A stretch of 30,731 nt of DNA, from the NCBI RefSeq assembly GCF_003438995.1, contig NZ_QSUN01000033.1:1-30731 (forward strand), in the 5' to 3' direction. Made by a program: the position numbers and the translations under genes. Source of the stretch: Bacteroides sp. OM05-12. Its GTDB lineage: Bacteria > Bacteroidota > Bacteroidia > Bacteroidales > Bacteroidaceae. Below, one piece after another: positions 1 to 8,450 of this stretch. The notes below the pieces were generated by a model that ran no database searches, was not told the origin of the DNA, and worked only from the letters and a program-made list of their open reading frames with translations. Numbering within the stretch: position 1 is the first letter of the stretch; each line of letters starts with the position of its first letter.

Positions 1-8
1 ATATAGAA

Positions 9-2615
9 TCAATTATAGAAACAAATAATTAACTGTCCAACTTTTGGGGTGCAGTTCACATCCAGTTCATGCCCCTCTTGGTTAGCATAATAATCAGAGA
101 GCTTTTTCCAAGTTTTACCATTGTCCTGGGAATACAAATCACTCTTACCGGCAATGAAATCATACGTGTTTTGATATGCAATCGGCATTTGACGTTCATC
201 GTAATCAAAAATCTTCATCCCGATCTTTAACTCTTTTGTTGCGTCAATCTGTACAGGTTCGTCCAGTATTACTTTATTATCTTCATTATATATAATCGAT
301 TTGATTTCTTGTTCTCTGATTAACACTCCGTCTTCAAAAACTACAACCGAGGCATGCGTATCTTCCGAGTCTTCGTAATTCATATCATGGTTTACAAATA
401 CCCTGATTGAGGTCAGGTATTTCCCTTCATATATTTTCAATTCTTTTGAATCAAAGGCATTTGCTGCAATAAAAGGATTATTTTCATCTCCGATAACTTT
501 CGAACTTTCGCCATTTTGATAACTTAATTGGTAAGCCTTATCTGTATTCTTCCAGATCAGGGTCACTTGCTTGTCATCTCCGGTTCCCGCCAACCCTGTC
601 GGAGCCTCTTTTTCCGGATTGCTACTTACTTTGAATAAATCAATATTCCATAAGAATTGTGCTGCTCCTTGTCCATGTCTGCGGAGTCTTATCTGGAATA
701 ATTTACCGGAAACCCAAGGAGACAAATCTACTCCCAGAAAATTAAAGTTTGTGGGTAATTGGGCCAATGAATATGTTTTTACTTTACTCCAATTGTCTCC
801 TTTATCAACGGTAATATCGATACTTAAAGAATCTTTGTCAAGAGGCTGGGCATTCGAACCTATAAGCTGATTTCGGATGGCAAAAGAAACGGAAACATTT
901 GTTTCCAGGGTTGCATCCAATGGGCGTGAAGTAATGGTAGAGGAATGTGGTAGTTGAGATGTTACTGCAGAATACAAACCTTGATCGACAAGGCCACAAT
1001 AAATGAGAGGGTTCCAATTCCCATCACTCGAATTTCCAAGTTGTATTTCTTTTGTCCAATAATTCGTTTCTGTTGTACCGGAATCGAAATCATCATAAAG
1101 AGGCAATGCATAAGTATCTGGAACTGCAACAGTAATAGGTTCCGACTTGGAAGATTCAATTAAAGCTCCGGTTTGATTGACCTTAAATACACTGGCCACG
1201 GAATACATACGAAATCCCGGAGTTACATTTTGCTGTACATAGGTAAAAGTTTCATTTCCATTATCTACTACTTCATCGATTTTTTGACCATCGCAATAGA
1301 CAGAATAAGCTTGCAATGTCAGGTCTTCATACTCTTGTTTTTCCTTTTCCCAACTGACTGTTACTTCTTTCAGGTTCATGGAGCTGGCTTTTACTTGTTC
1401 TAGAGCTTTTGGAATTTCAATATCTTGCTTATTGGCACATAATACCCAATTTTCGGGTATTCCCCCCAAAGACATAGTCGTATTATTATTTCCCATGACG
1501 ATAGAGCCGTCTGCAGATATGGCACAAGGAAATGCCGCTGTTTTTTCTTCGTATAGAAAAGTGAATGGAGGCTTTACATCCGGAGCAAACAAGTCCATAA
1601 AGTAATCAAAACCATAAGTTTTGTTGTCTTTATATGAGTACCAGAATGGGCGTTTATAGACGTAGCCAACCATTATATTTCCGAATTTATAAGCGCTTAC
1701 AATATCCCCGTTATCTGAAATAGCTAGTTTTTCAGACGATGTATTGCGTTCATTCTCTATTTTCGTGTAAGTCCGGTTTTCGAAATCGTAGACAGCCGGA
1801 ATCTTGTTATTAAAGACGAATGCAATATATTTACCATTAGGGCTGATTGCTTGGGCGCTATTCTGGTTATAGCCTTCATTGTACTGAACATCTTCTCCAA
1901 TTCCCTCTATTAAATGACATTCTCCATTCTGCCAATAAGCAGCTACTTCGTAAGATTTATACCATACAGTGCCAACAATGATACTTCCGTCTGCGGAAAC
2001 ATCGGAAGCTTTGCCTCCAACTGCATCCTCAGGAAAATCTAGTCTGGAAAACTCCCATTTTTCTGTTGTTTTATTGAGTTTCCACACACAAGGAAAATAA
2101 TAAGTTGCATTTCCAATCCCGATATGACCAACTACTGTAGTTCCGTCATTCGAAATCGCATCGGCGAAACTCCCATCATTGAAGTTTTTATATTCAGACA
2201 GTTCGAAATCTCCTATCCCTAAGCTTGTTACTTTGCCGTCTTTCCAAATTGCTGCTACATTAATGGGAAAAGTCGTTCCTTCTGAGGTAATCTGATAATT
2301 TGGATCTTTAAAGTAACCAGTAATGAGGCCGTCATCCGTTACATCCATAAAATTCCCGGTTTTACTCAGATCGGTTTCATCATAGTCCGTCAACCAATCT
2401 TGTTGTCCGGATTCTACATTGTACAAATAACTCTTAGGATAGGCTCCAAATAGCGCATTTGACTTATTGATAAATATTCCCACGACATACTTACCATTTG
2501 GTGACATTCCTGTACCCTGACAATTAGGGCCAATGACTTCAAACTTTTCTTTAGCTTGTGTACTTAATATCCCAGTGAGAGATATTACTAGAACAAATAA
2601 TAATCTTTTTTTCAT
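9..2615 (-). CDS. Large secreted HAF-like repeat / FN3-type protein
   Basis: An 868-residue exported protein of unknown function. Residues 1-21 form a signal peptide (basic start, hydrophobic core, cut near TQA-KE). The first 400 residues contain repeats of the type SPNGKYVVG, SNDGTTVVG and SADGSIIVG, which resemble extracellular HAF-type or beta-propeller repeats. Around 400-500 and again near 690 are fibronectin-III-like strands (KEVTVSWEKEK, KQVTLIWKNTDK), with a jelly-roll-like segment between. I infer a cell-surface or periplasmic location. The C-terminus (after GHELDVNCTPKVG) ends in a short hydrophobic tail with a stop only 9 bases from the window edge, so truncation by a nearby frameshift cannot be excluded. 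A good promoter and a perfect palindrome lie upstream, next to a TPR/AraC regulator gene that may control it. Confidence 0.8.
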   Translation of the reverse strand: MKKRLLFVLVISLTGILSTQAKEKFEVIGPNCQGTGMSPNGKYVVGIFINKSNALFGAYPKSYLYNVESGQQDWLTDYDETDLSKTGNFMDVTDDGLITGYFKDPNYQITSEGTTFPINVAAIWKDGKVTSLGIGDFELSEYKNFNDGSFADAISNDGTTVVGHIGIGNATYYFPCVWKLNKTTEKWEFSRLDFPEDAVGGKASDVSADGSIIVGTVWYKSYEVAAYWQNGECHLIEGIGEDVQYNEGYNQNSAQAISPNGKYIAFVFNNKIPAVYDFENRTYTKIENERNTSSEKLAISDNGDIVSAYKFGNIMVGYVYKRPFWYSYKDNKTYGFDYFMDLFAPDVKPPFTFLYEEKTAAFPCAISADGSIVMGNNNTTMSLGGIPENWVLCANKQDIEIPKALEQVKASSMNLKEVTVSWEKEKQEYEDLTLQAYSVYCDGQKIDEVVDNGNETFTYVQQNVTPGFRMYSVASVFKVNQTGALIESSKSEPITVAVPDTYALPLYDDFDSGTTETNYWTKEIQLGNSSDGNWNPLIYCGLVDQGLYSAVTSQLPHSSTITSRPLDATLETNVSVSFAIRNQLIGSNAQPLDKDSLSIDITVDKGDNWSKVKTYSLAQLPTNFNFLGVDLSPWVSGKLFQIRLRRHGQGAAQFLWNIDLFKVSSNPEKEAPTGLAGTGDDKQVTLIWKNTDKAYQLSYQNGESSKVIGDENNPFIAANAFDSKELKIYEGKYLTSIRVFVNHDMNYEDSEDTHASVVVFEDGVLIREQEIKSIIYNEDNKVILDEPVQIDATKELKIGMKIFDYDERQMPIAYQNTYDFIAGKSDLYSQDNGKTWKKLSDYYANQEGHELDVNCTPKVGQLIICFYN

Positions 2616-2640
2616 AGTCTACGCTTTTAATTTATGCCAG

Positions 2641-2672
2641 CAAATCTATGCAGAGAGTATCATAAAAGCAAA
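2641..2672 (-). promoter_or_regulatory. Bacteroides-type promoter of the secreted protein gene
   Basis: On the minus strand TTTG (2672-2669) is followed after 20 bp by TAGATTTG (2648-2641). This fits the primary sigma factor consensus of Bacteroides (TTTG at -33, TAnnTTTG at -7). The expected transcript start is near 2634, about 20 nt before the ATG at 2615. Confidence 0.7.
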
Positions 2673-2681
2673 TGAAGGGTA

Positions 2682-2701
2682 TTCCGATTCGCGAATCGGA
2701 A
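2682..2701. promoter_or_regulatory. Perfect 20-bp palindrome, likely operator
   Basis: The arm TTCCGATTCG is followed directly by its exact reverse complement. The centre lies about 57 bp upstream of the expected start of the secreted protein gene and its near edge is 9 bp upstream of the -33 box, a usual place for an activator site. There is no T-run, so a terminator for the gene ending at 2717 is less likely. The protein that binds is unknown. Confidence 0.5.
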
Positions 2702-2716
2702 ACGATATCAGTGGAT

Positions 2717-4456
2717 TTATCTTCCTTTGGCTATCTTCTGATAAATAGAAGGGGTAATTCCCGTCATGTTTTTAAAGGCCGAGATGAAATTGGTCGGTGA
2801 TTTGTAACCTACACTTTCTGCAATTGCTTTTATAGTATAGTTGCCATATTGAGCTGTATTCATTAAGCGGAGTTGTGCTTCCTTTATACGGTATTCACTG
2901 ACAAAGGTACGGAAGTTCTGGTTATAGGTTTCATTGATAACCACTGATACATAGCGTGAATTGGATTCAATAAGTTCCGCCAAGCGTTCTAGGCTAAATG
3001 CACAATCATAAAATTCCTGTGTGTTTTCCATTATATCTGTGATAGCAAGCAAGATTCTCTCTTTTTGTTCATCCGACAGCTTATCGGTAGAATATAATTT
3101 AGTTTCCTGTTCTTCTTTCTTTTCTTCTTCTGCTACTACTTTTATGGAGCTATCGTCTTTTAGCTGAATTTCGTTAAACTTCTGTTCGAGCAAAGCGTAT
3201 CTTTCGCGTTCCTCAACCAGTTTACCGGCATATTCTATTCGTTGATTCCTGTTTTTCTGTTCCGATAGTAGAAGTTCTGCATTACGATTGTAGATATCTT
3301 TATAGGCAGATTTTAGTTTCCTTTTTTCTATATATACTATAACTAACATCACAAAGAATATAAGCATACCGGTTACTACACCGGTCAATATCCAATATTG
3401 CGTCTTTATCTTTTGTTCTTTGTCTTCACCCTCTTTTGTTAATGAAGCTATCTTTTGATAGTTTTTGTCCATCTCATACACAAATTGGGAGTTTTTCATC
3501 CTGTTAAATTCATTCGTATTGAATAAAGAATCGCTCACCGCCATATAACGATCCTTATAATATAATGCCTGTTGATAATTGCCTGTTTCGCTATATATTT
3601 TTACCAATGCTTGCAGGCCCTCTACCAACATATACATTAGTTTGTTTTCTTCCGAATAATTCGTATAGATTTGAAAGTAATGTAATGCAGAGTCTTTTTG
3701 TCCCATCTTGCGGTATAGTTTGGCCATTTCGCCGCAAACGCTTCCGGTGTATACCGGGTCTAGTTTTATCTTTTTGGCACACAGCGCAGCTTTCTCGTAG
3801 TAACTTATGGCATTGGGATAGTGTTTCTCGGCTGTAAATATGAGTGCTTTGTTCAAATAGCTAAAATATTCTACAGATTTGTCTTTTCCTATAAATTTCA
3901 ACATTCGTTCGTAATATTGGCGGGCATTACTAATGCGATTGTCAAGACAGCATATAGCGGGAAGGTTCATTAGAATCTTCATCTCAACAATCGTATCCTG
4001 ATATTTCTCTGCATATTCAAGACCTTTTTCATAACACTCAATCCCTTGTTGATAGTCTTTAAATACAGCATAGACATTTCCTATATTCTTGTAAGATTCG
4101 GCTGCAAGTTTGCCAAAGCCATTCTCTTCGCTGATTTTCAATGTTTTCATATAAAACTTAAATGCCTGTGAATAGCTTTCTTTCTGATAATAGATGTTTG
4201 CAATTGAACGACAGGCCAATGCGCAAAGATAGATGTCCGATTTTGCCATATTACTATTGTACTTCCCGGCTAGTATAATGTAGTATCCGATGGCTGTGTC
4301 CGGATGGTTTTGATGGTAATAACTGTCTCCGTACTTTATTAATTCGGTTGCCGACAATCTGGATAGAGCTTCATAATCAAGCATATCACCGGCATTCAAA
4401 TATGGAGTAACCCATATCAGGAGAAGAAAACAGATAAATAGCCTTCGACTTTTCAT
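2717..4456 (-). CDS. Membrane-anchored TPR protein with C-terminal AraC-type DNA-binding domain
   Basis: A 579-residue one-component regulator of a type common in Bacteroides. It has a signal peptide or N-terminal anchor (residues 1-22), then tetratricopeptide repeats over about 30-330 (for example AESYKNIGNVYAVFKDYQQGIECYEKGLEYAEKY). A transmembrane helix follows near 354-375 (WILTGVVTGMLIFFVMLVIV), then a charged coiled coil at about 376-450. The last 110 residues are an AraC/XylS double helix-turn-helix, with the typical second motif IKAIAESVGYKSPTNFISAFKNMTG split over the end. The TPR part should lie outside the cytoplasm and the AraC part inside. The ligand or partner is unknown. The neighbouring secreted protein gene, with its palindrome, is a plausible target; this is inference. 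The own promoter is at 4493-4524. Confidence 0.88.
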   Translation of the reverse strand: MKSRRLFICFLLLIWVTPYLNAGDMLDYEALSRLSATELIKYGDSYYHQNHPDTAIGYYIILAGKYNSNMAKSDIYLCALACRSIANIYYQKESYSQAFKFYMKTLKISEENGFGKLAAESYKNIGNVYAVFKDYQQGIECYEKGLEYAEKYQDTIVEMKILMNLPAICCLDNRISNARQYYERMLKFIGKDKSVEYFSYLNKALIFTAEKHYPNAISYYEKAALCAKKIKLDPVYTGSVCGEMAKLYRKMGQKDSALHYFQIYTNYSEENKLMYMLVEGLQALVKIYSETGNYQQALYYKDRYMAVSDSLFNTNEFNRMKNSQFVYEMDKNYQKIASLTKEGEDKEQKIKTQYWILTGVVTGMLIFFVMLVIVYIEKRKLKSAYKDIYNRNAELLLSEQKNRNQRIEYAGKLVEERERYALLEQKFNEIQLKDDSSIKVVAEEEKKEEQETKLYSTDKLSDEQKERILLAITDIMENTQEFYDCAFSLERLAELIESNSRYVSVVINETYNQNFRTFVSEYRIKEAQLRLMNTAQYGNYTIKAIAESVGYKSPTNFISAFKNMTGITPSIYQKIAKGR

Positions 4457-4492
4457 GGAATAGCGTGTCTTATTTTGTAAAGGAATGTATTA

Positions 4493-4524
4493 CAAAGATA
4501 AGTAATTTATTGGAAAAGAGTAAA
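4493..4524 (-). promoter_or_regulatory. Probable promoter of the TPR/AraC regulator gene
   Basis: On the minus strand TATCTTTG (4500-4493) matches the -7 consensus TAnnTTTG. Twenty bp upstream lies TTTA in place of TTTG, one mismatch. The expected start is about 30 nt before the ATG at 4456. Confidence 0.5.
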
Positions 4525-4532
4525 TTTTCTGT

Positions 4533-4563
4533 AAAAAAGAGGCTGATACAGATTTGTCAGCCT
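4533..4563 (-). terminator. Rho-independent terminator after the HU-family gene
   Basis: Read on the minus strand, AGGCTGA and TCAGCCT form a 7-bp stem around a 10-nt loop, followed by C and a run of six T. It lies 20 bp past the stop of the HU-family gene at 4584. Confidence 0.7.
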
Positions 4564-4583
4564 TTTGATTCTTGATTGTCTTG

Positions 4584-5216
4584 TCACTGCTGTTCTTTTT
4601 CTGTTTCCGGTATTCCGTAATTACCTGCTGTAGGCATATAGATCGGGTTACGGGGAGTTGAGATGTTTTTCAGTTTACCTTCTTCTTTTAGTAGCTTGAT
4701 GGTGCGGCAGGCTTTGCCGGCGATAAATCCTGTCAGTTTCTGAAACGTTAGGCGGGTTATCACCGGATTTTGTGCGAAGTATCCGGTTAATATCTTTTCG
4801 ATTTCACTGTCAGACAACTCATTCGAGTGCCTTTTAGTATCCGAGCGTTCTGTCTTTGCATTTATCAAACGTTGTTTCAGTGTCTTGTCTGCACGGAAAG
4901 CTACGGACTTGAATTTTACCTGACCGGAACGTGTTGATTTCGGTATGCTTGTGCTCGGACAGGTCAGGGTGACTTGGAAGTATCCGATATCTTTCAGATA
5001 GATGCGCTCGCCGTTTTCGAGATGTTGTGCCAACTTCTCCCCCAGTGAGATAAGGGTTGCTTTAATATCAGCGACAGTCAGTGTAGAAGCTGCGTGGATT
5101 TCCTTTGCTAAATAATCCGTGTCTATGTTGCCCGGACTTACCGTGCGTGCATGAAATCTCTTTTCTTCTGTTCCTGTCGGGTTGGGTGATTCGTAAAATT
5201 CAAACTTGATTGCCAT
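4584..5216 (-). CDS. HU-family (HU/HIG-like) DNA-binding protein with C-terminal winged-helix-like extension
   Basis: A 210-residue protein. Residues about 1-125 follow the HU/IHF-like layout of Bacteroides long HU proteins: a beta start (IKFEFYESPNPTGT), helices (DYLAKEIHAASTLTVADIKATLISLGEKLAQHL) and the strand pattern GERIYLKDIGYFQVTL. The rest (about 130-210) is an extension with a helix-turn-helix look (IEKILTGYFAQNPVITRLTFQKLTG) and a beta end (LKNISTPRNPIYMP). Such proteins bind DNA without strict sequence preference and shape the nucleoid; the exact role here is unknown. It is monocistronic with its own terminator. The upstream region holds four regularly spaced palindromes between promoter and gene, so expression is likely tightly controlled, perhaps by the protein itself (inference). 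Confidence 0.82.
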   Translation of the reverse strand: MAIKFEFYESPNPTGTEEKRFHARTVSPGNIDTDYLAKEIHAASTLTVADIKATLISLGEKLAQHLENGERIYLKDIGYFQVTLTCPSTSIPKSTRSGQVKFKSVAFRADKTLKQRLINAKTERSDTKRHSNELSDSEIEKILTGYFAQNPVITRLTFQKLTGFIAGKACRTIKLLKEEGKLKNISTPRNPIYMPTAGNYGIPETEKEQQ

Positions 5217-5293
5217 TCTTTTTATGTTTTAATAGGTTTGTGTTTGCCGGCTCTCTTTGACAGATAAGGCAATTCGTCTTGATGTATAACGTT

Positions 5294-5373
5294 TTTCACC
5301 CGGGTGAAACAACTTTATTACACTTGTGAAACAGTATTATCACTTGGGTGAAATAACTTTTTTACCCGAGTGA
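5294..5373. promoter_or_regulatory. Four palindromic operator-like repeats, about 22 bp apart
   Basis: Site 1 is a perfect 16-bp palindrome TTTCACCCGGGTGAAA (5294-5309). Site 2 has the core CACTTGTG (5321-5328). Site 3 is TCACTTGGGTGA (5340-5351). Site 4 is TTACCCGAGTGA (5362-5373). The centres are 23, 21 and 22 bp apart, about two helical turns, so bound dimers would lie on one face of the DNA. The array lies just downstream of the promoter at 5393-5424, inside the expected leader of the HU-family gene. Confidence 0.6.
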
Positions 5374-5392
5374 TAAGTACTATGCTTCCGTA

Positions 5393-5424
5393 CAAAGGTA
5401 GCTAATATACCTGAGTCGTGCAAG
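5393..5424 (-). promoter_or_regulatory. Promoter upstream of the HU-family gene
   Basis: On the minus strand CTTG (5424-5421), then 20 bp, then TACCTTTG (5400-5393), a full match to the Bacteroides -7 box with a one-base-off -33 box. The transcript would start near 5386 and carry a leader of about 170 nt that contains the palindrome array. Confidence 0.6.
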
Positions 5425-5460
5425 TATTCTATTGGATGGTTCTACCTTTATTACCGTATG

Positions 5461-6672
5461 CTACATTTGCTGATAATCCTTCGCCAGTCCTCCTTCTCCT
5501 GTTTCTTTATATAAAGAAGGCAGATCATGCCCGGTTTGCTTCATTACTTCGACTACTTTGTCGAAGGAAACGCGGTGAGTTCCGTCCGTGAATGAAGAAT
5601 AAATATTGGCATCCAATGCGCGGGCGGCAGCGTAGGCATTTCTTTCGATGCAGGGAATCTGAACCAGACCGCAGACCGGGTCGCAGGTCATACCCAAGTG
5701 GTGTTCCAACCCCATCTCGGCGGCATATTCTATCTGTGCTGCGCTTCCGCCAAACAGTTGGTTGGCAGCAGCCGAAGCCATGGCGCAAGCTACTCCTACT
5801 TCTCCTTGACAACCTACTTCCGCACCGGAGATAGAAGCATTGTTTTTAACGATATTACCGATTAATCCGGCGGTGGCGAGTGCGCGGAGAATCCGGGTGT
5901 CGCTGAAATCTCTGCTTTTTTTCAGGTGATAAAGCACGGCAGGTACCACACCGCATGACCCGCAAGTGGGAGCTGTTACGATTCTTCCGCCGGAAGCATT
6001 CTCTTCACTGACGGCAAGGGCGTAAGAGAATACCAATCCGCGGGAACGGAGAGATTCTTTATATCCTGTAGCCCGTATATGATAAGTGGCTGCTTTTCTT
6101 CTCAAGTTGAGTGGTCCGGGCAGTACGCCTTCCTGTTCCAATCCCCGTTCAATGGCATCTTTCATGGTTTGCCATACCGTAGCCAGATAATCCCATATGT
6201 CTTCGCCTTCGCACTCTTTGACGTACTCCCAATAGCTCTTCCCGCTACGTTCGCACCAGCATAAGATTTCGCTCATCTTACTCATGCTGTATATTTCATC
6301 CGAAGGGCTTTCTATTTGTTCCTTGTCTTTCTCTGCCAATGCGCCTCCTCCTATGCTGTATACCGTCCAACTTTCCGTTAGTTTATCTTTCTCATTGTAA
6401 GCGGCAAAGGTCATGGCGTTGGGGTGGAAAGGCAGGAATACTTTTGGTTGCCACACGATTTCAACGGGAGCATACGGCTCAAGTACATTGTTGATAGCCG
6501 TATCTGTAAGGTGTCCTTTACCTGTTGCGGCAAGACTACCGTATAATGTGACTTTAAAACGCTTTGCTTCCGGATGTCGCGACAGGAACATCTCTGCTGC
6601 TTTTTTAGGTCCCATAGTATGGCTGCTTGACGGTCCGTTTCCTATGCGGTATATCTCTTTTATGGTTTTCAT
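5461..6672 (-). CDS. sdaA: L-serine ammonia-lyase (L-serine dehydratase), iron-sulfur type, single chain
   Basis: This enzyme converts L-serine to pyruvate and ammonia in the cytoplasm. Its 403 residues comprise the small (beta) domain first, starting with the family motif GPSSSHTMGP at 13-22, and then the large (alpha) domain. The [4Fe-4S] cysteine candidates are visible: TCGSCG around 237-240, GCQGEVG at 288 and CDPVCGLVQIPC at 330-341. The SGGRIVTAPTCGSCG and SGAEVGCQGEVG blocks are typical of the alpha domain. The length fits the fused one-chain form. A -7-like TACTTTTG (6715-6708, minus) lies about 36 bp upstream of the ATG without a clear -33 box. The assignment is firm. Confidence 0.96.
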   Translation of the reverse strand: MKTIKEIYRIGNGPSSSHTMGPKKAAEMFLSRHPEAKRFKVTLYGSLAATGKGHLTDTAINNVLEPYAPVEIVWQPKVFLPFHPNAMTFAAYNEKDKLTESWTVYSIGGGALAEKDKEQIESPSDEIYSMSKMSEILCWCERSGKSYWEYVKECEGEDIWDYLATVWQTMKDAIERGLEQEGVLPGPLNLRRKAATYHIRATGYKESLRSRGLVFSYALAVSEENASGGRIVTAPTCGSCGVVPAVLYHLKKSRDFSDTRILRALATAGLIGNIVKNNASISGAEVGCQGEVGVACAMASAAANQLFGGSAAQIEYAAEMGLEHHLGMTCDPVCGLVQIPCIERNAYAAARALDANIYSSFTDGTHRVSFDKVVEVMKQTGHDLPSLYKETGEGGLAKDYQQM

Positions 6673-6749
6673 GATCGAACGCTTTTTTATCTGTATTTTA
6701 ATGGTGGCAAAAGTAATACTTTGTTTTGAATTAAAGGGAGTAAAATGAA

Positions 6750-6788
6750 AAATGTCTCAAAAGCAAGTGTGTTGCTTTTGAGACATTT
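6750..6788 (-). terminator. Strong terminator hairpin between sdaA and the next minus-strand gene
   Basis: A perfect 17-bp stem (6750-6766 with 6772-6788) encloses the 5-nt loop GTGTG. On the minus strand it is followed by a T-rich tract (TTCATTTT). It stands 22 bp past the stop of the gene ending at 6811 and upstream of sdaA, so the two genes are probably separate transcription units. Confidence 0.8.
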
Positions 6789-6810
6789 AAGTTGGGTAAC
6801 TATTAATCTA

Positions 6811-8292
6811 TTATTTCCTTAAAAACTTTACTGATGCAGTTTGGTTCTGACCGGATACGACTAGGATATATAATCCTTGCGGCAATGTGATGGTCGATAC
6901 GGTTGCATTGTCGGCATTCGTTTGCTCACCGGCTACTTTCGTACCGTTCGCATTAAATATTGCATATTGTTTCATGCCGTCCATGCTGAAACTGATATTC
7001 CCGTTTTCTAATTGGTAGTTTAGATTTCCCTGTACGTAGTTGTTTTCGATTTCTGTTACTATTTCAGTAAACTCACTGGCTACGATCTTCTCTACGGGTT
7101 CATAAACTCCTTCGTCATAGTTCCACATACTGTTTACAGTTTCAAGTATTTCGTTATGTTCTCCGTATTGATATTCCATACTTTGTCCGTCGGTTTGTTC
7201 TTCCATCCCATCTACGACTTCATACATTTCTTCTTTGACTGGATTTTTGTTTTCATCATAGATAGCGAGCATATAGCTATCATAGACCTCCATAACTCCG
7301 TCTCCGTCTTCATCAAGAGTTTCGATATATTCTTCTTTATAGCTTCCGTTTTCATCCAACTCTGTCAGAATGTGCTCTATCTTTTGAGGACCTTCTGTCG
7401 GTGAAAGCGTTACTTTGAAATCTCTTTTAGATGAATTAGGGTATTCAGCTTTGTAGTTGGATGTATAGGTACCATCATCTTCATAATCATATATCTTGGC
7501 GGATTTCAATCTGTTATTGCCTATCATGAACTCTTCACTGGTAGCTAATATTTGTCCGTCACAGCTTTCCCAGGCCATCTTGTCGAATTTCGTGTCTTTT
7601 TTAAATTCCAGATCATAATTCAGACTGTAATGTTCCCATGACTGTGCCGGTAGGCTGCCTCCTTTGTCATAGGTGATCTCGGTACGTTCAAGTTCTTCAT
7701 ATTCTCCTCCATAAAGCATTTTAATGGAAAGGGAGGTCACATATCCTAAATCATTTCTTGTTATTTCCTTTTTATGGGAATAGGTATTGTTCCACTGACC
7801 TTTTTGACTGTCCCAATTATATTTATCGGAAGATATTTGATAATCGGTAACGACGTCATCATAGGTGTATACACTTCTTTCTTGATTAACCCATTGTTCG
7901 CCTTCCCATGCCTGTGAGATGTTTTCGATCACATTATTATATTTGTCATATTTTAGTATAGTCTGGCTTTTTGATTCTCCATCGTCAAAAACAGCTACTA
8001 GGGTGTTGGCATTGTCGTCATATTCATAAGTCGCTACTGCATACTCTTCCCATCCTTCCGACTCCGGGTCATACTCGAAAAAAGTTTCTTTCTTTGGTTT
8101 CCAAACACTGTTGGCTTTTTCTGCTGATGCAAATGACTTAACAGATGGAATTGTTGACTTTAGTCGTGGGTGTGTGTATACTTCTTCTGTTTTGTCTTTT
8201 TTGATACTCTTTTTAGTAAACCGTTGTTGTGCAGATACGATTCCTGAGGAAAGGATGAATGCACTCATTAATAATAAGGTAGATTTTGTCAT
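6811..8292 (-). CDS. Secreted protein with C-terminal sorting-domain-like segment, function unknown
   Basis: A 493-residue exported protein. Residues 1-21 form a signal peptide ending at VSA-QQ. The mature part is acidic and rich in Tyr, Asp and Glu. It repeats short blocks such as YDDNANTLVAVFDDGESKS, KYDKYNNVIENISQAW and EITYDKGG, reminiscent of the tandem beta-hairpin repeats of Bacteroides secreted DUF3836-like or YD-type proteins. The last 70 residues (ENGNISFSMDGMKQYAIFNANG through LPQGLYILVV to KFLRK) resemble a type IX secretion (Por) C-terminal domain. I do not recognise a catalytic motif. A strong terminator follows the gene. The start is supported by the signal peptide. Confidence 0.78.
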   Translation of the reverse strand: MTKSTLLLMSAFILSSGIVSAQQRFTKKSIKKDKTEEVYTHPRLKSTIPSVKSFASAEKANSVWKPKKETFFEYDPESEGWEEYAVATYEYDDNANTLVAVFDDGESKSQTILKYDKYNNVIENISQAWEGEQWVNQERSVYTYDDVVTDYQISSDKYNWDSQKGQWNNTYSHKKEITRNDLGYVTSLSIKMLYGGEYEELERTEITYDKGGSLPAQSWEHYSLNYDLEFKKDTKFDKMAWESCDGQILATSEEFMIGNNRLKSAKIYDYEDDGTYTSNYKAEYPNSSKRDFKVTLSPTEGPQKIEHILTELDENGSYKEEYIETLDEDGDGVMEVYDSYMLAIYDENKNPVKEEMYEVVDGMEEQTDGQSMEYQYGEHNEILETVNSMWNYDEGVYEPVEKIVASEFTEIVTEIENNYVQGNLNYQLENGNISFSMDGMKQYAIFNANGTKVAGEQTNADNATVSTITLPQGLYILVVSGQNQTASVKFLRK

Positions 8293-8450
8293 AAAATAGT
8301 TGTTTAACAGTTAATAATTGATTGTATTTCTTTTGTATTACAAAGAAAGTAAAAAATAATCAAAATACAACATATTGCGCTGTTTTGTTTTAAGAAAGTG
8401 CTATTTTATGTTTTATCTTATGAAAATATGAACCGATGAAAGGACAGGAG

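Noticed and set aside
3565..3837. Frames opposite the TPR/AraC gene and other long frames opposite mutS2, sdaA and hsd genes
   Set aside because: They are shadows of well-supported genes on the other strand or in another frame, without domains of their own.
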